Shown here: in pieces, positions 9,681-18,525 of the stretch | Numbering within the stretch: position 1 is the stretch's first letter | Layout: the number at the start of each line of letters is the position of its first letter | Source of the DNA: Pseudomonas lalkuanensis | GTDB lineage: Bacteria; Pseudomonadota; Gammaproteobacteria; Pseudomonadales; Pseudomonadaceae | Reading direction: 5' to 3' | Assembly: GCF_008807375.1 (NCBI RefSeq) | Contig: NZ_CP043311.1 | Span: 462,501-526,500 of the forward strand | DNA: 64,000 bases | Notes under the pieces: generated by a model | The model's input: the letters and a program-made list of their open reading frames with translations, nothing else | What the model was told of the DNA's origin: nothing | Databases searched by the model: none | Position numbers and translations under genes: made by a program

Positions 9681-10574
9681 CTACCCCTGCGATTGCGCAC
9701 GCAGCTCGCTGATGCGTGCGTCCTTTTCCTGCCAGAGGTCGCTCACCCAGGCCTGCACGTACTGGCGGAATTCCCCGTCGTTTTCGTAGTCGCCCTGCCA
9801 CAGGGCCGGGTCCAGCGGGCGCGTCTGGATATCCACGATCACCTGCGGTACCTGGCCGGACAGCAGCGCCCAGAAGCCGGGCACGCCCTGGCCCGGATAG
9901 ACCAGGGTGACGTCGAGGATGGCGTCCAGTTGCTGGCCGAGGGCCGCAAGGACGAAGGCGACGCCGCCGGCCTTGGGTTTCAGCAGGTGACGATAGGGCG
10001 AGCCCTGGTTGGCGTGCTTGACCGGGGTGAAGCGGGTGCCTTCGAGGTAGTTCACCACGGTCACCGGCATGCGCTTGAACTTCTCGCAGGCGGCCCTGGT
10101 GATCTCCAGGTCCTTGCCCTTCATTTCCGGGTGCTTGTCCAGGAAGGCCTTGCTGTAGCGCTTCATGAAGGGGTAATCCAGGGCCCAGAACGCCAGGCCG
10201 AGGAAGGGCACCCAGATCAGCTCCTTCTTGAGGAAGAACTTGAAGTAGGGCGCCTTGCGGTTGAAGGCCTGGACCAGGGCGGGAATGTCCACCCAGGACT
10301 GGTGGTTGCTGATGACCAGGTAGGACGTGTCGTTGCGTAGCCCGTCGCCACCGCGGATGTCCCAGCGGGTTGGGGTGAACACGGCGAAAACGCGCTTGCA
10401 GTTCTCCGCCCAGGCTTCGGCGATCCACATCACGCCACGGGAGCAGGCGTCGCGCAGGCGCTGGCCCGGCAGGATGAGCTTGAGCAGGGCGATGGCCAGC
10501 ATCGGGCCGATCAGGATCAGGGTGTTGAGCAAGAGCAGCAGCGTGGTGGCGATTCCGGTCAGCAATGCCTGCAT
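9681..10574 (-). CDS. Membrane 1-acyl-glycerol-3-phosphate acyltransferase family protein (YihG-like)
   Basis: Likely transfers an acyl chain to lysophosphatidate or a related lysolipid at the inner membrane. The 297-residue protein has an N-terminal hydrophobic segment (residues 4-37). The catalytic NHxxxxD motif is NHQSWVD (about 90-96), and EGTRF lies further on, the signature of PlsC-type enzymes. ATG at 10574 begins the hydrophobic segment; an extension of 54 codons upstream has no such quality. Resemblance to YihG/YihN-type acyltransferases is by motif and length; the substrate is not determined. Confidence 0.85.
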   Translation of the reverse strand: MQALLTGIATTLLLLLNTLILIGPMLAIALLKLILPGQRLRDACSRGVMWIAEAWAENCKRVFAVFTPTRWDIRGGDGLRNDTSYLVISNHQSWVDIPALVQAFNRKAPYFKFFLKKELIWVPFLGLAFWALDYPFMKRYSKAFLDKHPEMKGKDLEITRAACEKFKRMPVTVVNYLEGTRFTPVKHANQGSPYRHLLKPKAGGVAFVLAALGQQLDAILDVTLVYPGQGVPGFWALLSGQVPQVIVDIQTRPLDPALWQGDYENDGEFRQYVQAWVSDLWQEKDARISELRAQSQG

Positions 10575-10764
10575 GGGTCCTTGGCTCCTTGTCCACGTGA
10601 GTGCGGGCCATGATACGCAGTCACTGCCGGCGCGACGAGCGGTCGGGAGCCTTGCTACCGGCAGGGGGGCGAGTATGCTGCGGGCACTCGCTGGATCAGC
10701 CGCGACGAACCATTGGCCGTCGCGCCAGTCCCACAACCGTACCCCTCAACCAGGAGATGCTGCG

Positions 10765-11277
10765 TTGAAACCCCTGATTGCCCTGCTGGCCCTGGTGGCG
10801 CTGCCTGCTTTCGCCGCCAAGGAACCCACGCTTTACGGCCGTTACGAGTACATCCGCCTGCCGGAGATCGGCCAGACCATGAAGGCCAAGATGGATACCG
10901 GCGCCCTGACCGCCTCCCTGTCCGCCAAGGACATCGAGCGCTTCGAGCGCGACGGCGAGGAATGGGTGCGCTTCCGCCTGGCGACCAAGGATGCCGATGA
11001 CACGGTGTTCGAACATCGCGTGTCGCGCATCAGCAAGATCAAGAACCGCGCGGACGAACTCGGTGAAGAGGACGAAGCACCCACGGCGGAGATTTCCAAG
11101 CGTCCGGTAGTGGACATGGAGATGTGCCTGGGCGGCGAGAAGCGCACGGTGGAGGTCAACCTCACCGACCGATCCAGCTTCAACTACCCGCTGCTGATCG
11201 GCGCCAAGGCCCTGCGTGAGTTCAAGGCGGCGGTCTATCCGGGGCGCAAGTTCACCGCCGGCAAGCCGCAGTGTTGA
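10765..11277 (+). CDS. Retropepsin-like aspartic endopeptidase family protein (formerly ATP-dependent zinc protease, PF05618)
   Basis: A 170-residue exported protein with a leader of about 18 residues, KPLIALLALVALPAFA. The mature domain carries KMDTGALTASL with the putative catalytic Asp at residue 44, the family signature. The start appears to be TTG at 10765: it follows AGGAG (10752-10756) at normal spacing, and no in-frame ATG fits. The family was once called zinc protease but is now regarded as retropepsin-like (family knowledge); its substrate is unknown. It lies just upstream of creB in the same direction. Confidence 0.8.
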   Translation: MKPLIALLALVALPAFAAKEPTLYGRYEYIRLPEIGQTMKAKMDTGALTASLSAKDIERFERDGEEWVRFRLATKDADDTVFEHRVSRISKIKNRADELGEEDEAPTAEISKRPVVDMEMCLGGEKRTVEVNLTDRSSFNYPLLIGAKALREFKAAVYPGRKFTAGKPQC

Positions 11278-11335
11278 TTGACGCTATGGGCGTCTTGCGG
11301 CAAGTTCGCGGTCAACTCCATGAGCCGGGACGCCC

Positions 11336-12022
11336 ATGCCGCACATCCTCATCGTCGAAGATGAATCGTCCATCGCCGACACGCTGATCTACGCCCTCGA
11401 GGCCGATGGCAACGCCACCACCTGGCTGAGCCTCGGTGGTCCGGCGCTGGAGCTGTTGCGCCAGCAGCCGGTGGATCTGGTGATCCTCGACGTCGGCCTG
11501 CCGGATACCAGCGGTTTCGAACTGTGCAAGGCACTGCGGCGCTTTTCCGAGGTGCCGGTGCTCTTCCTCACCGCGCGCAATGCCGAGATCGACCGCGTGG
11601 TGGGGCTGGAGATTGGCGCCGACGACTATGTGGTGAAACCCTTCAGCCCGCGCGAAGTCGCCGCACGGGTACGCGCCATCCTCAAGCGCACGGCGCCTCG
11701 CTCTGCGGCTCCGGTGCCCGCCACCGATGGGCCGTTCCAGGTGGATGCCGAGCGCGTGCGCATCCATTACCAGGGCCAGCCCCTGGGGCTGACCCGCCAC
11801 GAATTCCGCCTGCTCCAGACCCTGCTGGCGCAGCCCGAGCGGGTATTCAGCCGCGAGCAGTTGCTGGATGCCCTGGGGGTGGCCGCCGACGCCGGCTACG
11901 AGCGCAACATCGACAGCCACATCAAGAGCCTGCGCGCCAAGCTGCGCCAGGTGGCGCCCTCCGCCGAACCCATCCAGACCCATCGCGGCCTGGGTTACAG
12001 CTACTCGCCGGACCACGCCTGA
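11336..12022 (+). CDS. creB: Response regulator CreB
   Basis: An OmpR-class DNA-binding response regulator, 228 residues. The receiver has acidic residues in VEDE, phosphoacceptor Asp52 (VILDVGLPDTSG), a Thr in FLTA and Lys101 (YVVKPF). The C-terminal winged helix ends RGLGYSYSPD. Its stop overlaps the creC start by one base. CreBC senses metabolic or cell-wall stress and controls creD and, in several species, beta-lactamase expression (known for the family). Confidence 0.92.
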   Translation: MPHILIVEDESSIADTLIYALEADGNATTWLSLGGPALELLRQQPVDLVILDVGLPDTSGFELCKALRRFSEVPVLFLTARNAEIDRVVGLEIGADDYVVKPFSPREVAARVRAILKRTAPRSAAPVPATDGPFQVDAERVRIHYQGQPLGLTRHEFRLLQTLLAQPERVFSREQLLDALGVAADAGYERNIDSHIKSLRAKLRQVAPSAEPIQTHRGLGYSYSPDHA

Positions 12023-13452
12023 TGCCACTGGGCGTTCGCCTTTTCCTGGTCTATTTCCTCTTCGTCGGGCTTTCCGGCTGGTTCGTGCTGAGCACGGTGA
12101 TGGATGAGATCCGTCCCGGCGTACGCCAGTCCACCGAGGAAACCCTGGTGGACACCGCCAACCTGCTGGCCGAACTCCTGCGTGACGACGTGCGTGCCGG
12201 CACCCTCGACCAGGGGCGCCTGCCCGAGGTGCTGCGCGCCTACGGCCAGCGCCGGCCCGGTGCGGATATCTGGGGTGTGCGCAAGACCCAGGTGAACCAC
12301 CGCATCTACGTCACCGATGCCAACGGCATGGTGCTGCTGGACTCCAGCGGCGCGGCGGTTGGCCAGGACTATTCCCGCTGGAACGATGTCTACCTGACCC
12401 TGCTCGGTCAGTACGGCGCCCGCTCCACCCGCGAGACGCCGGAAGATCCGGATTCCTCGGTGATGTATGTCGCCGCGCCCATTCGCGATGGCGAGCGGAT
12501 CATCGGTGTCGTGTCGGTCGCCAAGCCCAACGCCTCATTGCAGCCCTATATCGAACGCTCGCAGGCGCGCCTGGCCTGGCTCGGCGCCGGCCTGATCGGG
12601 CTTGGCCTGCTGGTGGGCGGTTTGCTCTCCTGGTGGCTCAGCCACTCGCTGCGGCGCCTGCGCGATTACGCCCAGGCGGTGAGCGAGGGGCGGCGTGCGG
12701 AGCTGCCGGGGATGAGCGGCGGAGAGCTGCGCCAACTGGCGGCGGCGGTGGAGCGCATGCGCACCCAGCTGGAAGGCAAGGCCTACGTCGAACGCTACGT
12801 GCACACCCTGACCCACGAGCTGAAGAGCCCGCTGGCGGCCATCCGGGGCGCCGCCGAGCTGTTGGAAGGAGAGATGCCGGCCGAGCAGCGGCAGCGCTTC
12901 GTGGCCAACATCGGCAACGAAGGTGCGCGCTTGCAGCAGTTGATCGAGCGTCTGCTCAACCTGGCCCGGGTGGAGCAGCGCCAGGGGCTGGAAGAGCGGG
13001 TTCCGGTGCCCGTGCATGAACTGGCCGGGGAGCTGCTGCAGGCCCAGGCGGCGCGCATCGAGTCGGCCGGCCTCGAGGTGGAGAACCGGATCGCACCAGG
13101 ATTGTGCGCGCTCGGTGAGCGCTTCCTGCTCAGCCAGGCCCTGTCCAACCTGCTGGACAACGCCCTGGACTTCACCCCGCCCGGCGGCCTGCTGCGGCTG
13201 GACGCAGAGCGCCTTGGCGACTGGCTGGAGCTGAGGGTATTCAACCAGGGCGACGCGATCCCCGAGTTCGCCCTGCCGCGCCTGACCGAGCGCTTCTATT
13301 CCCTGCCGCGCCCTGCAACGGGGCGCAAGAGTACGGGTCTCGGCCTCAATTTCGTGCAGGAAGTCGCCGGGCTGCACGGCGGCGAACTGCGTGTCGCCAA
13401 CCGCGCCGGCGGCGTGGAAGCCTGTCTGCGACTTCCTGCTGTCGCGGATTGA
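12022..13452 (+). CDS. creC: Sensor histidine kinase CreC
   Basis: An inner-membrane sensor kinase of 476 residues, close to the E. coli length. Membrane helices lie at about 6-27 and 181-206 and flank a periplasmic sensing domain. A HAMP-like linker follows, then the H-box THELKSPLAAIRG with His265, an N-box (NLLDNALDF) and a G-box (GLGLNFVQE). ATG 12022 overlaps the creB stop, so the pair is cotranslated. Confidence 0.92.
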   Translation: MPLGVRLFLVYFLFVGLSGWFVLSTVMDEIRPGVRQSTEETLVDTANLLAELLRDDVRAGTLDQGRLPEVLRAYGQRRPGADIWGVRKTQVNHRIYVTDANGMVLLDSSGAAVGQDYSRWNDVYLTLLGQYGARSTRETPEDPDSSVMYVAAPIRDGERIIGVVSVAKPNASLQPYIERSQARLAWLGAGLIGLGLLVGGLLSWWLSHSLRRLRDYAQAVSEGRRAELPGMSGGELRQLAAAVERMRTQLEGKAYVERYVHTLTHELKSPLAAIRGAAELLEGEMPAEQRQRFVANIGNEGARLQQLIERLLNLARVEQRQGLEERVPVPVHELAGELLQAQAARIESAGLEVENRIAPGLCALGERFLLSQALSNLLDNALDFTPPGGLLRLDAERLGDWLELRVFNQGDAIPEFALPRLTERFYSLPRPATGRKSTGLGLNFVQEVAGLHGGELRVANRAGGVEACLRLPAVAD

Positions 13453-13638
13453 TATGCGCTCGCCGCCTGCTGACGCTGGCGGCATCGGCCTTCGACTATA
13501 AATTGAACAGAACGGCGGCCCGACTTTCGACGGGCGTCGCCTCCCTGTAACCAGGTTTTGGCTTGATTCTTGATGCGGCCGTCTTGCACTGCGCCGTGCT
13601 TGGACTACAAGAACCACAGGCCCTTCAGGAGCTGCCGG

Positions 13639-14073
13639 ATGAAAAGCGTCGCCGAGATTCTCAGAGCCAAGTCCCATACCCGGTTGTTCAGTGTCGAACC
13701 GACGACCACCGTGCTGGAAGCCGCCCTGCTGATGGCCGAGAAGGACATCGGCGCGCTGGTGGTGCTGCAGGGTGGCGAGCTGGTCGGCATCGTCACCGAA
13801 CGCGATTTCGTGCGCCGCGTGGCCGCCCTGGAGCGTTCGGCCTATGCCACCACCATCGAAGAGGTGATGACCTCCAACCTCTTCGTGGTGACCCCGCGCG
13901 ACAGTAACCAGTACTGCATGCAACTGATGACCGAGAAGAACCTGCGCCACCTGCCGGTGCTCGATGACGGCAAGCTGGTGGGGCTGCTCTCCATCCGTGA
14001 CCTGGTACGCGACATCACCGCCGAACAGGAAAGCCTGATCCAGCATCTGGAGCAGTACATTCGCGGGGCGTAA
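13639..14073 (+). CDS. Two-CBS-domain protein between creC and creD
   Basis: A 144-residue soluble protein consisting of two CBS motifs (about 8-62 and 75-130). Each carries the typical (L/V)VGIVTERD or LVGLLSIRD end. Such pairs bind adenosyl ligands (AMP, ATP, NADH); no catalytic domain is attached. ATG 13639 follows AGGAGCTGCC. It stands between creC and creD in the same direction, 186 bases after creC and 120 before creD. It may therefore belong functionally to the Cre regulon; this is inference from position only. Confidence 0.85.
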   Translation: MKSVAEILRAKSHTRLFSVEPTTTVLEAALLMAEKDIGALVVLQGGELVGIVTERDFVRRVAALERSAYATTIEEVMTSNLFVVTPRDSNQYCMQLMTEKNLRHLPVLDDGKLVGLLSIRDLVRDITAEQESLIQHLEQYIRGA

Positions 14074-14110
14074 CGCTGCGGGTGACAGGAAAAGCGTCCT
14101 CCTCGCTTTC

Positions 14111-14126
14111 CCCACACACTCTCCAC
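14111..14126 (+). promoter_or_regulatory. Possible CreB binding site upstream of creD
   Basis: CCCAC (14111-14115), six bases, then TCCAC (14122-14126): two half-sites 11 bp apart. The cre-tag known from E. coli and Aeromonas is TTCAC-N6-TTCAC. Spacing agrees exactly, with 3 of 5 and 4 of 5 bases matching. The site lies 68 bases upstream of creD. Confidence 0.4.
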
Positions 14127-14193
14127 ACAGTCCCCATAAGCCCGCCTCGCGCGCTCGCCAGACTCTCCCTATCCCGACACAAGGAGAGTTGCC

Positions 14194-15543
14194 ATGACCC
14201 GTACCCTCGGATTCAAGCTGGGCACCATCGCCCTGCTGATACTGCTGTTGATGATCCCGCTGACGCTGATCGACGGCCTGATCAGCGAACGCCAGGCCGC
14301 GCGCAACAGCGTGCTGATCAACATCGCCCAAAGTTCCAGCTACAGCCAGCGCATCACCGGACCGATCCTGGTGGTGCCTTACAAGCGCACGGTGCGCGAG
14401 TGGAAGACCTACGAGCAGACCGGCCAGCGCCATATGGAAGAGCGCGAAGTGAGTGGCCGGCTCTACTTCCTGCCGGAGCGCTTCGACCTCGCCGGCAACG
14501 TGGACACCGAAGTGCGAGCGCGGGGTATCTACAAGGCGCGGCTGTACAAGAGCGACAGCCAGGTCAGCGGGCAGATCCTGGTGCCGGCCAACTACGGTAT
14601 CGACGAGAACCTGGCTGACTATCGCTTCGAGGCGCCTTTCCTGACGGTGGGCATCAGCGACATCCGCGGCATCGGCAACGCGCTCAAGCTGCGCCTGAAC
14701 GGCCAGACCCTGGACTTCCAGCCCGGCAGTGGCGACCGCATGCTGCCGGGTGGCGTGCACGTACCGCTGGCGTCGATGCAGGCCGGGATCGTGCAGAGCC
14801 TGGACTTCGGCTTCGACCTCAAGCTGCAGGGCACCTCGTCCCTCAGCGTGACCCCGGTGGGGCGCGATTCGCGAGTGGAGTTGAGTTCGTCCTGGCCGCA
14901 CCCGAGCTTCATCGGCGAATTCCTCCCCAGCGAGCGCAGCATCAGCGCCCAGGGTTTCTCCGCTACCTGGCAGACCAGTTTCTTCGCCACCAACCTGCAG
15001 GAGGCCCTGGCCGAATGCGTGGGCGAGGCCCAGTGCGATCCGTTCAATTCACGGGACTTCGGCGTGAGCTTTTCCGACCCGGTGGACCAGTACCTGAAGA
15101 CCGACCGCGCGATCAAATACGCCCTGCTGTTCGTGGCCCTGACCTTCGCCGGCTTCTTCCTCGTGGAAGTGCTCAAGCGCCTGGCCGTGCACCCGGTGCA
15201 GTACGGCCTGGTGGGGCTCGCCCTGGCGTTCTTCTACCTGCTGCTGCTGTCGCTGTCCGAGCATCTGGAGTTCGCCCTGGCCTATCTCATCTCGGCGTCG
15301 GCGTGCGTGGCGCTGGTGGGGTTCTACGTCAGCCATGTGTTGCACAGCTGGCTGCGCGGCGGTGGGTTCACCCTGGGGCTGGCGGCGCTCTACGGCATGC
15401 TCTACGGCCTGCTCAGCGCCGAGGATTACGCCCTGCTGATGGGCTCGCTGCTGGTGTTCGGCCTGCTCGCCTGCGTGATGGTGCTGACTCGCAAGCTGGA
15501 CTGGTACGGCGTCGGCCGCACCCAGCCGGCCAGCGGCAACTGA
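14194..15543 (+). CDS. creD: Inner-membrane protein CreD
   Basis: A 449-residue membrane protein of the CreD family. It has one N-terminal helix (about 10-30), a long periplasmic domain (about 31-300) and six or so C-terminal helices from about residue 307. GGAGAG precedes ATG 14194. CreD is the main output of CreBC and is linked to envelope integrity and beta-lactam response, though its biochemical role is unknown (family knowledge). A possible Cre box lies in its upstream region. Confidence 0.92.
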   Translation: MTRTLGFKLGTIALLILLLMIPLTLIDGLISERQAARNSVLINIAQSSSYSQRITGPILVVPYKRTVREWKTYEQTGQRHMEEREVSGRLYFLPERFDLAGNVDTEVRARGIYKARLYKSDSQVSGQILVPANYGIDENLADYRFEAPFLTVGISDIRGIGNALKLRLNGQTLDFQPGSGDRMLPGGVHVPLASMQAGIVQSLDFGFDLKLQGTSSLSVTPVGRDSRVELSSSWPHPSFIGEFLPSERSISAQGFSATWQTSFFATNLQEALAECVGEAQCDPFNSRDFGVSFSDPVDQYLKTDRAIKYALLFVALTFAGFFLVEVLKRLAVHPVQYGLVGLALAFFYLLLLSLSEHLEFALAYLISASACVALVGFYVSHVLHSWLRGGGFTLGLAALYGMLYGLLSAEDYALLMGSLLVFGLLACVMVLTRKLDWYGVGRTQPASGN

Positions 15544-15555
15544 GGCGGGCCGGCC

Positions 15556-15873
15556 ATGCGCGTACTGATGCGATTCGGCGGCTGCTTCCTGCTTGGCCTG
15601 GTGATTTCGGCGCTGGTGCTGGGGACGATGATGTTCGCCGGCGCCTTCGGTTTCATCGACCTCTGGCTGTTCACCGGCAAGCCGTTGGCGGGCCTGGCCC
15701 TGTGGCTGCTACCGGCCGGGTTCTGGCAGGGCCTGACCGGTGTAGTGGACGCCGCGCACAACCCGGCGGTGCGTTCCTTCCTCGAACTCTGCGCGGCCCT
15801 GGGCCAGGGCGCGCTGGTGCTGGCGGCGGGATTCTTCCGCCTCTGGTACCGGCACGCGGGAGGTGTGGAATGA
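15556..15873 (+). CDS. Small membrane protein downstream of creD
   Basis: A 105-residue hydrophobic protein with about three predicted helices (about 8-30, 43-62, 76-95). It starts 12 bases after creD and is probably cotranscribed. I do not recognise a characterised family. From memory, P. aeruginosa also has a small hypothetical gene after creD. Confidence 0.7.
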   Translation: MRVLMRFGGCFLLGLVISALVLGTMMFAGAFGFIDLWLFTGKPLAGLALWLLPAGFWQGLTGVVDAAHNPAVRSFLELCAALGQGALVLAAGFFRLWYRHAGGVE

Positions 15874-16022
15874 GGTTGCTGGGGCTGCGCGAGGATCAGG
15901 AAAGGGCGGTGAAGCTGGCGGCGGAGCTGGACAGGCTGTTCAGCGCCTGCCTGCCCCGACCGCGGGAGATTTCAGTGGACAGGCGCCGTGGCCACCAGCG
16001 ACGGGCGCTGGCTGACAGTTGA
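15870..16022 (+). CDS. Possible 50-residue ORF coupled to the preceding gene
   Basis: ATG 15870 overlaps the stop of the preceding membrane protein (ATGA). The frame runs 50 codons and ends inside the 3' end of the convergent GST gene, overlapping it by 51 bases. Codons look plausible (MRLLGLREDQERAVKLAAEL), but the protein is short and unrecognised. It could be a genuine coupled peptide or a chance frame. Confidence 0.3.
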   Translation: MRLLGLREDQERAVKLAAELDRLFSACLPRPREISVDRRRGHQRRALADS

Positions 16023-16595
16023 ATACCAGGCGGCCAGCTTCGGGCAGTCGCGGCGCCAGTTGAGGTCGGGCATGCGGAAGTCCAGGTAGCCCAGGGCGCA
16101 GGCGGCGCTGATGGCGGCGACGTCGAAACGCTCATCCAGTTCGCCGGCGGCGTCTTCGAAGGCCGCCAGCGCGCGGTCGATCTTGCTGCATTGGCCCAGG
16201 ACCCAGTCGTCCCAGCGCTTGTCCTCGGGACGCAGGAAGGTTTCGTAGCGCACCAGGATGGCGGCATCGGTTACCGCGTCCGCAAGCGAGGCCAGGGTCA
16301 GTCGCCGCCAGCGTTCCGGGCCGTCGCGGGGGATCAGCGGTTCGCCGCCGTGCTGGTGGTCGAAGTAGTCGAGGATCACCCGGCTGTCGTGCAGCACGCT
16401 GCTGTCGGCCAGCTGCAGCGCCGGGATCTTGCCGGCGGGGTTGTGCTCGTTCACATCGGCGTTGGGGTTCACCGGGGTGAGGGTCACGCCGTGCAGGTTG
16501 ACCATGCCGAGCTGGCCGGTTTCGTGGAGCAGCACCATGACCTTGCGGACGTAGGGGGACGTGGGGGAGAAGAACAGGGTCAGGCTGGCGCTCAT
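15972..16595 (-). CDS. Glutathione S-transferase family protein
   Basis: A cytosolic thiol-transfer enzyme of 207 residues. The N-terminal thioredoxin-like domain (about 1-80) has SPTSPYVRKVM at the glutathione site and the cis-Pro region GKIPALQL with DSSVLHDSRVI. An all-helical C-terminal domain follows. ATG 16595 gives the normal N-terminus (MSASLTLFFS). The substrate is unknown. Confidence 0.88.
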   Translation of the reverse strand: MSASLTLFFSPTSPYVRKVMVLLHETGQLGMVNLHGVTLTPVNPNADVNEHNPAGKIPALQLADSSVLHDSRVILDYFDHQHGGEPLIPRDGPERWRRLTLASLADAVTDAAILVRYETFLRPEDKRWDDWVLGQCSKIDRALAAFEDAAGELDERFDVAAISAACALGYLDFRMPDLNWRRDCPKLAAWYSTVSQRPSLVATAPVH

Positions 16596-16670
16596 GCGGG
16601 ATCCTCGGCGTCTACAGCGGGTCAATTGCGCATTTATACCGCATTGGATTGCCGCCGGGCATGTGGCTCT

Positions 16671-16769
16671 TGCAGGAGCGATTTCAATCGCGAAGCGCCC
16701 CGCAGGGCTGTCCTGCGTTGGTCGATGGAGGCGCTGCGCCAGACTTTCGCGAATGAATTCGCTCCCCCA
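16671..16769. repeat. REP-like intergenic inverted repeat
   Basis: The left half GGAGCGATTTCAATCGCGAA and right half TTCGCGAATGAATTCGCTCC enclose about 55 bases between the GST and beta-propeller genes. Each half is itself nearly palindromic. It is one of about a dozen related copies in the window. Confidence 0.8.
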
Positions 16770-16772
16770 GGA

Positions 16773-17723
16773 TCAGTACTTGATCATCACCAATCGGTCC
16801 TGTGCCGATTCCGCGCCCCAGACTTCCCCGGTACGACCGGCCAGTTGGGTCACCCGGGCGCCGGGGCGATCACTGGGGAAGCTGGCGAACAGGCGGCTGA
16901 ACGGGTTGAAGCGGAGGATGGCATTGGCGCTGAAATCGCTCAGCCAGACCCGCTCCTGCTCATCGACATAGAGCGCATGGGCGTCGGCGTTGCTGCCGGG
17001 GATGCTCCAGCTGTTCCAGGCTTCGCCCAGCGGATCGAAGCGGCTCAGGCGCCCGCCGGCTGCTTCGCTGACCCAGAGGGTGCCGCGCGAGTCGCTCCAG
17101 ATCAGGCGCGGGCCGGCACTGTCCTCTGGCAGATCCACCAGCTTGGCCTGGCCGGTGTCGGGATCGATGCGGCCGATGTGGCGGGCCGGCTCGTTGGAGT
17201 ACCAGACCTCGCCGTTGGGTGTCACCGTGATGCCGCCGGGACCGGGGCCTCCCGGCGCCGGCCAGACATCCATGCTGCGGTCGGCGGGTTTGAAGCGGCC
17301 ATAGAACCCGCGCTTGCCGGTAAACCACAGGTCGCCATTGCGATCCTGGGCCAGGCCTTCGAGTTCGATGTCGGCCGCCGAGCCCTTGACGGGGAAGGTA
17401 CTGACCGCCAGATCCACAGGGTCGACCCGCACCAGCGCATCCAGGCCGGGGTCGGTAATCCAGGCGGCGCCTTCCTGGTCCACCACCAGGGCGCGGGGCG
17501 AGGAGCCGATGCCCAGGGGCACCAGCTGGCTCTGGCCGGTGAGCGGGTCGAGCAGCCCGACCGCCCCCTGGCGTTGCGCGGTGAACCAGACGCGCCCGTC
17601 GGTGGCCGGCGCCACGTCGCGCGGGCCGGTGCCGACGGGGACCGGGTAGTAGGTGACATCCGCCGCAGTGGCCGTCCCGCAAAGCAGGGTTGCGCACAGG
17701 GCGAGGGCGAGGGGGCGGATCAT
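16773..17723 (-). CDS. Virginiamycin-B-lyase-like beta-propeller, exported
   Basis: A 316-residue protein with a signal peptide, MIRPLALALCATLLCGTATA. It contains about six repeats of a propeller blade ending in DGRVWFT, DGRVW-like, NGDLWFTG, NGEVWYSN, RGTLWVSE or QERVWLSD. This pattern is shared with Vgb (streptogramin B lyase) and related NHL/SMP-30 propellers. Activity on streptogramins cannot be concluded; many family members are of unknown function. ATG 17723 begins the signal peptide. Confidence 0.8.
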   Translation of the reverse strand: MIRPLALALCATLLCGTATAADVTYYPVPVGTGPRDVAPATDGRVWFTAQRQGAVGLLDPLTGQSQLVPLGIGSSPRALVVDQEGAAWITDPGLDALVRVDPVDLAVSTFPVKGSAADIELEGLAQDRNGDLWFTGKRGFYGRFKPADRSMDVWPAPGGPGPGGITVTPNGEVWYSNEPARHIGRIDPDTGQAKLVDLPEDSAGPRLIWSDSRGTLWVSEAAGGRLSRFDPLGEAWNSWSIPGSNADAHALYVDEQERVWLSDFSANAILRFNPFSRLFASFPSDRPGARVTQLAGRTGEVWGAESAQDRLVMIKY

Positions 17724-17820
17724 GGGAAGGCCTCCGTGTCCTGGGTCGTCTATCAATCGACGCCGGAAGGAGGGCGGGGGTTCGCAGAAATTCCCGAACG
17801 GCAGGCTGGTTCCTGCCGAA

Positions 17821-18525
17821 TCAGAGGGCAGGGGCGTGTTGCCGGCGCTGCCAGCGACTCAGGGCGGAGGCCAGCGCGGCAGGACTTTCCAGGCCCTGGC
17901 GGCGGGCACGGCTGAACAGGATCAGGGCGATTTCGGCGGTCACCAGCGCGTCGGCACTGGCGTTGTGGCGCTGCAGCACCTGCAGTCCGAAGTACTCGAC
18001 CCACTCGTCCAGGCCGCCGTTGCGGATACCCGCTTCGGGGCAGAGCATGGGCGCCAGTTCAGCGATGTCGAGGAAAGAGTGGCGCAGGCGGTGGTCGAGG
18101 TCCTGCTTGAGGGCGCGGCTCAGCATGCGCTGGTCGAAGGTGGCGTGGAAGGCCAGCAGCGGGCTGTCGCCGAGGAACTCCATGAAGCCCAGCAGGGCTT
18201 CGGCCGGCTCCACGCCCGCGGCCAACTCGCTCGGTGCGATGCCATGGATCAGCACGCTGGCGCTGAGCTTGCCGGTTTCGCGCTGCAGGGTGGATTCGAA
18301 CTGGTTGCCGAGGTCGATGGCGCCGTCGGTGATGCTCACCGCGCCGATGGACAGCACCAGGTCGCGGCTCATGTTCAGGCCGCTGGTTTCCAGGTCCAGC
18401 ACCACGAAGCGTTGCTGGCGCAGGGGGCGATCGTCCAGTGGCTGGGGATCGGGCAGGCGGTCGCGACGGTCCGCGATGTCCGGATCCAGGGGCTTGCGGC
18501 GGGTGAACCAGGGGAAGCCGTTCAT
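17821..18525 (-). CDS. DEDDh 3'-5' exonuclease, DNA polymerase III epsilon-like
   Basis: A 234-residue exonuclease-fold protein. Exo I is VVLDLETSGLN (Asp44, Glu46), the Exo II Asp lies in AFHATFDQRML, and Exo III is HNASADALVTAEI with His and Asp. It is not the replicative DnaQ because the N-terminus differs and the neighbours are unrelated to replication. Its start overlaps the DUF294 gene by four bases (ATGA at 18522-18525), so the two are translationally coupled. Confidence 0.9.
   Translation of the reverse strand: MNGFPWFTRRKPLDPDIADRRDRLPDPQPLDDRPLRQQRFVVLDLETSGLNMSRDLVLSIGAVSITDGAIDLGNQFESTLQRETGKLSASVLIHGIAPSELAAGVEPAEALLGFMEFLGDSPLLAFHATFDQRMLSRALKQDLDHRLRHSFLDIAELAPMLCPEAGIRNGGLDEWVEYFGLQVLQRHNASADALVTAEIALILFSRARRQGLESPAALASALSRWQRRQHAPAL

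Noticed and set aside
12535..14901. Open frame of 788 codons on the minus strand opposite creC, the CBS gene and creD
   Set aside because: It spans three well-supported genes and two intergenic regions and has no family resemblance.
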